Part shown: one piece after another, positions 43,231 to 47,778 of the stretch
Numbering within the stretch: the stretch's first letter is position 1
Layout: every line of letters begins with the position of its first letter
Assembly (NCBI GenBank): GCA_018821785.1
Contig: JAHJLI010000144.1
Location: forward strand, 1-47,778
Source of the DNA: Pseudomonadota bacterium
GTDB taxonomy: Bacteria > Desulfobacterota > Desulfobulbia > Desulfobulbales > Desulfocapsaceae
Direction of reading: 5' to 3'
DNA length: 47,778 bases
Position numbers and translations under genes: made by a program
The notes under the pieces: model-generated
The model's database searches: none
The model's input: only the letters and a program-made list of their open reading frames with translations
Told to the model about the DNA's origin: nothing

Positions 43231-44598
43231 TCATTCCCCAATCTTATCCAGTCGGTATCTCAGGGTTGCCCGGGACAGTCCCAAAAGTCTTGCCGCCTTT
43301 GATACGTTGTTGGCGGTGACCTCCATGGCGTATTGGATGCAACGTCTCTCAACTGTTTCCAGACCGACCCGGTGATCGCTGATGAGGAGCTTGACAACCT
43401 TGTCGAGATCCAGTTCCCCTAGGGGTTTATCAAAGGATTCACTGAGGATTACATGGCGGGAGGTGATTTGATCGCCCTTGGCCAGGATCATTGCCCTCTC
43501 CAGGACGTTGCGTAATTCCCGAATGTTGCCCTTCCACTGGTGATTGCAGAGCATCTCCATGACTTTGTCGGACATGGTTGGCGGTCGCCGTCCGAAGGTG
43601 GTGCTGAATTCTTTGATGAAGTAGTGGGATAGCAGGGGAATGTCTCTTCGTCTTTCGCGGAGCGGTGGAATGCGAATGGGAAAGACGCTGATACGATAGA
43701 AAAGATCTTCGCGGAAAGACCCAGCATGCACCATCTTTTGTAAATCCTTGTTGGTGGCGGCGATGATCCTGACATCACTGTGGATGGTCTTGCTGCCGCC
43801 CAGTCGTTCAAAGCTCTTCAACTCAAGGACTCTCAGAAATTTGGCTTGCACGTCCGGTTCCATATCACCTATTTCGTCGAGAAAGAGAGTGCCGCCTGCG
43901 GCTATCTCGAATTTGCCCTTTTTCAACTGCTGCGCTCCGGTGAAGGCGCCGCGCTCATAGCCGAATAATTCGGACTCAAGAAGAGGGGTCGGGATTGCCG
44001 CACAGTTGACCGGAAGAAACGGGCCCTTGCCGCGAGGGCTGTTGAGGTGGGTAGCCCGACTCAGGAGTTCCTTGCCGGTACCACTTTCGCCGGTGATCAG
44101 CACAGTGGTGTCGGTGTGAGAAACCTCGCCGGCCAGGCGGAGGATTTCACAGATTTCGCTCGAATTGCCGATGATATTGTTGAAGGTGTACTTGCTTTCG
44201 ATCTCGCTTCTCAGATACTGAACCTCTGATGTCAGTTGGCTGATCTGCATGGCCTTTTCAACGCAGGAGCGCAGTTTGTCCTCGGTGAAGGGCTTGGTTA
44301 CGTAATCAAAAGCCCCGAGACGAATAGCCTCGACGGCATTATCGATGGAGCCGAAGGCAGTTATGATAATGACCGGCACCTCCGGCTTATTTGCCTTGAT
44401 ATGGTTCAGCACCTCCATGCCGCCAACTTTCGGCAACTTCAAGTCGGTGATCACCATGTGGATCGTTTCTGTGTCGAGAATCTCGATGGCCTCTGCTCCG
44501 TCGCGCGCTTCAAGCATATTGAGCCGCATGTCTGACAGCAGCATCATTATTACCTCGCGCATCCTGGTTTCATCTTCAACAATCAGCAAGTTGGTCAT
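43231..44598 (-). CDS. NtrC-family sigma-54-dependent response regulator
   Basis: A 455-residue activator. It has a receiver (1-120) with Asp52-type VITDLKLPKVGG, and an AAA+ domain with Walker A GESGTGKE and the GAFTGA loop intact (YERGAFTGAQQL). A Fis-type helix-turn-helix ends the protein (NNVSKAARLLGLSRATLRYRL). ATG 44598 overlaps the kinase stop (ATGA) and has GGAAAG upstream; a frame from 44625 would intrude further into the kinase gene. It is the last gene of a lipoprotein-kinase-regulator operon. Its target promoter is not evident in the window. Confidence 0.94.
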   Translation of the reverse strand: MTNLLIVEDETRMREVIMMLLSDMRLNMLEARDGAEAIEILDTETIHMVITDLKLPKVGGMEVLNHIKANKPEVPVIIITAFGSIDNAVEAIRLGAFDYVTKPFTEDKLRSCVEKAMQISQLTSEVQYLRSEIESKYTFNNIIGNSSEICEILRLAGEVSHTDTTVLITGESGTGKELLSRATHLNSPRGKGPFLPVNCAAIPTPLLESELFGYERGAFTGAQQLKKGKFEIAAGGTLFLDEIGDMEPDVQAKFLRVLELKSFERLGGSKTIHSDVRIIAATNKDLQKMVHAGSFREDLFYRISVFPIRIPPLRERRRDIPLLSHYFIKEFSTTFGRRPPTMSDKVMEMLCNHQWKGNIRELRNVLERAMILAKGDQITSRHVILSESFDKPLGELDLDKVVKLLISDHRVGLETVERRCIQYAMEVTANNVSKAARLLGLSRATLRYRLDKIGE

Positions 44599-46478
44599 TG
44601 CTTTCCGGTCTCCCCGAGTATACATGGAAAAAAAAGGTGAAACGTTGTTCCATCACCTTCAGTGCTTTCAATTTGGACATGTCCGTGATGCATCTTGACC
44701 AGCTGAGAAACAATCGACAGGCCGAGGCCGATGCCGTTGTCACGGAAACTGACAAACGGTTCCATGATTTTATCCATATGCGTTGCCGGGATGCCGCATC
44801 CATCGTCGTGAATGGAAACGATGAGCCAAATAAGCGCCACGGTGAAAGGGTTTTCGATGGAAATGCATCTTTGGTCGGCCCGAACAATCTCCGGCTCCTT
44901 TTCCGTCCTGATGCGGATGGTGATGGTTCCACCGTCCGGCATGGCTTTAAAGCTGTTGAGAAAGATATTCATAAGTATTTGCCGAAGTTGTGACGGGTCT
45001 GCTGCAAACAAAGGGACACGATTGGGGAATTCCCGGACGAAGCGATAACCTTCCTCCAGATAGCGTTCCTCGGTAGCGGACAGCGTTTCTTCCAGAAGTC
45101 GGATGATGTCGACCTCGACAAACACCGGGGTGGCCGGTTTGGCAAAGGCCAGGAAGGCCTTCAGGGTAGTATCCAGCCGGACCACCTCGTCCATGATGAA
45201 GCCGGCAGCCTTTTCCCGCATCTCCCAGGGCCGTTTGCGGTCGAGAACCACCTGGGTTGAACCGAGGATGATGCCCAGCGGGTTTTTGATCTCGTGGGCA
45301 ATTCCGGCGGTCATCTTGCCGATTGCAGCGAGCTTTTCTTTGTCCTGGAGCTCAGCGTAGGTGGTCTTCAACTGCACCAGGCTTTTTCGTAAAGAGAGGG
45401 CCATACGATTAAAGGACCTGGCAAGATCTCTTGCAATATCGGGGTCTTTGATAACAACCCTGTAGCTCAGGTCGCCCCGGGTGATGCGTTCGATCCCCTG
45501 TTGCAGGCGCAGCAGAGGGCTGATGATGGTCTTGGCAAGCAGATAGCTGAGGATGCTGGAGAGGAGGATGGCGACAATGACCAGGGTAATGGTAGTTTTC
45601 TTGATTACCTGAATTTTGCGGAGATAGTCCGAGATCGACAGAGTCACGCCCACCGTCCAGTCTTTGCCTGGATATTGTGAATAGGCGGTGAAATACTGTT
45701 CGCCGGAGTAGGAGGAGCGGCCAAAGTTCAATTTTTTGCCGGTGAGGTCGGACAGACAGGTTCGCAGTAAGCCCAGGCGGTCGTATTGTTCCGGCAACCC
45801 CGTCAGCATCGGATGAGCAATGAGGTGGCCGGTGCGGTTTTCGAAAATATATGCGATACCCTGGTTGCCTATATCAATGCCTTGCAGAAATTTGGAAAAA
45901 GCGACCAGGTCGATATCGATGGCGCACACCCCTCGAAGCAAACGTTTTTCTTCGAAGATCGGCGCGGAAACTGTGATTCCCGGTTTTTGCGTGGAGGCAA
46001 AGAGGTAGACATCGGTCCAATGGGTGCCCCGGTTATCCACTGCCCCTCGGTACCATGGTCTCTGGCGCGGATCAAAAATTTTGTGGACCTCGGGGCTTTG
46101 TGGAGGAACCATAACAAACCTGCCCCGCTCGTCGCCGAAATAGATATTGACGAATTCCGGGTGGTCTTTCCTGAACAGTTGAAAATAACTCAAAAGCTCT
46201 CGTTCTTTTGACGAATCGATCAACCCTTTCTCAAACAGGGAGGCAAGGAGATTGACGTTGTAAGTATGCTGGGCAAGAAACGATGCCACTCGTTTGGAGA
46301 TCTGTTCCGCTGTGCCAATGGTGTATTGTTCCATCTGATCTTCTGCCACTTTCAGGGCCTGCAGGTAGCCGATATATCCGGTTCCTGGAATGAAGATGAC
46401 GATAACCAGCACCAGGGCGAGAAAAACCCGGAGATGAAAGGATTGCCGGTATTTTCGCAGCCTATGTTTGAGCTTCAC
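44595..46478 (-). CDS. dCache sensor histidine kinase
   Basis: A 627-residue membrane kinase. It has a helix near 18-40, a periplasmic dCache_1 domain (about 45-290; DPRQRPWYRGAV and FASTQKPGITVSAPIFEE are typical), a second helix (about 297-317) and HAMP. HisKA (GIAHEIKNPLGIILGS) and HATPase_c (NIFLNSFKAMPDG, DDGCGIP, GIGLGLSIV) follow. Between the N box and DDGCGIP there is an insertion of about 25 residues (VRADQRCISIENPFTVALIW) that is unusual for the fold. The start is a GTG at 46478 overlapping the lipoprotein stop (GTGA), so translation is coupled. It should phosphorylate the NtrC-type regulator downstream. Confidence 0.93.
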   Translation of the reverse strand: MKLKHRLRKYRQSFHLRVFLALVLVIVIFIPGTGYIGYLQALKVAEDQMEQYTIGTAEQISKRVASFLAQHTYNVNLLASLFEKGLIDSSKERELLSYFQLFRKDHPEFVNIYFGDERGRFVMVPPQSPEVHKIFDPRQRPWYRGAVDNRGTHWTDVYLFASTQKPGITVSAPIFEEKRLLRGVCAIDIDLVAFSKFLQGIDIGNQGIAYIFENRTGHLIAHPMLTGLPEQYDRLGLLRTCLSDLTGKKLNFGRSSYSGEQYFTAYSQYPGKDWTVGVTLSISDYLRKIQVIKKTTITLVIVAILLSSILSYLLAKTIISPLLRLQQGIERITRGDLSYRVVIKDPDIARDLARSFNRMALSLRKSLVQLKTTYAELQDKEKLAAIGKMTAGIAHEIKNPLGIILGSTQVVLDRKRPWEMREKAAGFIMDEVVRLDTTLKAFLAFAKPATPVFVEVDIIRLLEETLSATEERYLEEGYRFVREFPNRVPLFAADPSQLRQILMNIFLNSFKAMPDGGTITIRIRTEKEPEIVRADQRCISIENPFTVALIWLIVSIHDDGCGIPATHMDKIMEPFVSFRDNGIGLGLSIVSQLVKMHHGHVQIESTEGDGTTFHLFFPCILGETGKQ

Positions 46479-47365
46479 TGGGTCCTTGCCTCCGGAGGTT
46501 CGTCCCGCAAATTGGCGAGAGCGAGGTGAAGGTCATCCTTCAAGGCTTTGTCGGCGGTACCTTCGGTCAAATATTTTCTAACCTCACGTTCGGCTCTTTC
46601 CGAAAAACCATGGGCGGCAATCAGGGTTTTTAAGGCCAGACCTTTAAAATCATCGTTGCCGTATTTTTCAGCTATTGCGGAAAAAGAGTGCCAGGCCTCC
46701 TCTTGGCTTGCTGTATGGCGGATAATCTCCAGGTGGGCAATGGCCGCCCAAGTCAGAGCCGATTTTGGGTAGGAGGGTCGATGTTTCTTGCCATCATCCG
46801 TCGGGCGGATGGTGAGCCATGGAGCCGGATGGAGAAAATTGACAATCTCTTGATGATACTTGTCGATAATCTCTTTAAAGTAAGTGAGTCCCTGGTGTTT
46901 ATCATGACACAGGTCACAGGCGATCCATCCGAGATACCAAAGAGATTTTGCAACAATATCGGGATAATCGGAATAATCTTGGAGAATGGCCAGGTATTTT
47001 TCCCTGGCTTGAGCGCATTGACGATCATTAGCCAGGCGGTAGTCGGCACCAAGCTGGAGGTAGGCCAAATCCAGATCGGCCATTGCAGCATGCAGCCGGG
47101 AGATAGGATGAACGACCTTGATTGCTTGCAAGGCTGCCGATTTCTCCTCTATTTCTTCAAAGTCTGCGCGGGCGTATGAGAGCTGATCCTCTGGAGTGGC
47201 AAGGACTGGGATGCGAAAAGTGTTGATATCCAGAAAATGAGGTTGGCGGTCGGTTCTTTGGTTGTGTTCTGCGTCTGATCTGCAGGCAACGAGCAAAAGA
47301 AGGACGAGTAGCAAGGAAAGATTGTTTCTTAGGAGAGGCCGATAAAGAAAAAAATACCCATTCAT
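46475..47365 (-). CDS. Lipoprotein with helical repeats and a CXXCH motif
   Basis: A 296- to 297-residue lipoprotein. The signal peptide ends in a lipobox with Cys28 (LLLVAC), and the body is mostly helical and TPR-like (YLQLGADYRLANDRQ, KYLAILQDYSDYP). Residues 150-154 read CDLCH, a CXXCH motif of the kind that binds heme c. The mature protein is exported, so heme attachment is possible, though a single such motif can arise by chance. GGAG stands nine bases before ATG 47365; the frame from 47506 lacks a signal peptide and is rejected. It overlaps the dCache kinase gene by 4 bp, suggesting a sensory or accessory role for that kinase. Confidence 0.82.
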   Translation of the reverse strand: MNGYFFLYRPLLRNNLSLLLVLLLLVACRSDAEHNQRTDRQPHFLDINTFRIPVLATPEDQLSYARADFEEIEEKSAALQAIKVVHPISRLHAAMADLDLAYLQLGADYRLANDRQCAQAREKYLAILQDYSDYPDIVAKSLWYLGWIACDLCHDKHQGLTYFKEIIDKYHQEIVNFLHPAPWLTIRPTDDGKKHRPSYPKSALTWAAIAHLEIIRHTASQEEAWHSFSAIAEKYGNDDFKGLALKTLIAAHGFSERAEREVRKYLTEGTADKALKDDLHLALANLRDEPPEARTQ

Positions 47366-47669
47366 ACTAAAGTCTCCGGGACTATGCAGTCCGGATCTGT
47401 GCCGAAAATGCAGTTTCCCTATTGATAGTGGAGCCGAAGCAGGGTGTCGTTCGAGTCTCGTTTTACTTTGCAGGAGTTGTACTCCAATTGCAAGGGACAA
47501 AACCATTTATAAGGGGATCGAATCTCCAATCCTGCCTCAGTTGGGTAGGTCACTGGGGAGAAGCCTGTCCCACCGAGGCAAAGAGGGCAATGCGGTTGCG
47601 GTCGTAAGGGGTGTGGCAGCTGTAGAGAGGTTGGCGCTGCTCGAAAATGAGAGTCAGTAATTTCACCTA
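47366..47669. other. Intergenic region without supported gene
   Basis: This lies between the partial gene at the right edge and the lipoprotein gene, both on the minus strand. Short frames on both strands lack ribosome sites and domains. It probably holds the promoter of the lipoprotein-kinase-regulator operon; no sigma-54 element was found. Confidence 0.5.
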
Positions 47670-47778
47670 TCAATCCATCTGTTTCAGAATTTTTTTACGC
47701 AGAAGCGCTGCAATTTCCTTATCCCGGTAGCTGATGACTGTCACCGGGCTACGCCTAAAGATCCGTTCGGCAACTGAA
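47670..47778 (-). CDS. Partial gene, C-terminal end only
   Basis: A minus-strand frame enters from the right edge and ends with TGA at 47670-47672, giving 35 visible residues with many basic and hydrophobic positions (RDKEIAALLRKKILKQMD at the end). Its composition looks like real protein, but the family cannot be told from this piece. Confidence 0.45.
   Translation of the reverse strand, partial: SVAERIFRRSPVTVISYRDKEIAALLRKKILKQMD

Noticed and set aside
47419..47673. Overlapping frames on both strands near the right edge
   Set aside because: They have no ribosome site, signal peptide or domain, and the minus frame would overlap the end of the partial gene at 47670.
1..47778. CRISPR arrays, tRNA or rRNA genes, insertion sequences, attachment sites
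   Set aside because: No regularly spaced repeats, cloverleaf sequences, rRNA-like stretches or intact transposase genes with terminal repeats were seen on reading the window.

Overview
The window is about 47.8 kb of ordinary chromosomal DNA with moderate GC content, densely coded on both strands. The protein families point to a Gram-negative, probably anaerobic or microaerobic environmental bacterium of the former Deltaproteobacteria. These include sigma-54 regulators with Cache-domain kinases, a cobalamin-type radical SAM enzyme, a TVP38 / mercuric-reductase-like fusion, a SulP carrier next to a tandem universal stress protein, outer-membrane barrels and an exosortase. A Desulfobulbales-like host fits best, but this is an inference from gene style; no rRNA, tRNA or respiratory marker gene is present to prove it.

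Layout. Positions 1-990 hold no intact gene, only reading frames on the minus strand that look decayed. From 0.99 to 13.4 kb there are mostly single genes or pairs: a PilZ protein, a radical SAM enzyme, a YajD-like HNH protein, an SPFH/NfeD membrane pair, a KAS III-like ketoacyl synthase, a ferric-reductase-like cytochrome b followed by a YceI protein, an HD-GYP response regulator, dihydrofolate reductase, a zinc-ribbon membrane protein, an EamA transporter and a membrane-type DnaJ. From 13.8 to 20 kb there is a FIST sensor overlapping a hybrid histidine kinase, then the TVP38/oxidoreductase fusion with a DUF547 protein. From 20 to 25.5 kb, on the minus strand, lie a universal stress protein, a SulP transporter with an unusual insert, and a DctB-like kinase. 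From 26 to 28 kb there is a cytidylate-kinase-like protein with a BON-like tail and an outer-membrane protein.

From 28.3 to 32.4 kb there is a sensible regulatory unit: a Cache sensor kinase, an NtrC-type activator, then an acetate (SatP/YaaH) transporter. In front of the transporter are a textbook sigma-54 promoter and three copies of a 14-bp palindrome at activator distance. Next comes an RstBA-like two-component pair, divergent from a small outer-membrane barrel, with an RstA-box-like sequence between them.

The most striking part is 36.2-41.3 kb. It encodes a VIT/vWA surface protein with a PEP-CTERM-like tail, its own exosortase, and a CreB/CreC-like response regulator and kinase, joined by 4-bp stop/start overlaps at two of three junctions. 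This has the same logic as the known proteobacterial dedicated sortase system, but with an exosortase in place of the sortase. Three direct repeats of TTCAN with an 11-bp period, close to the E. coli CreB box, lie just upstream. After this come an exported CsgG/FlgT-like protein with a DUF1566 tail and a minus-strand operon. That operon consists of a lipoprotein carrying a CXXCH motif, a dCache kinase and an NtrC-type activator.

Overall the window is signalling-rich: six histidine kinases, five stand-alone response regulators including the HD-GYP protein, plus PilZ and FIST proteins. Most kinases are paired with a regulator and several with a recognisable target gene.
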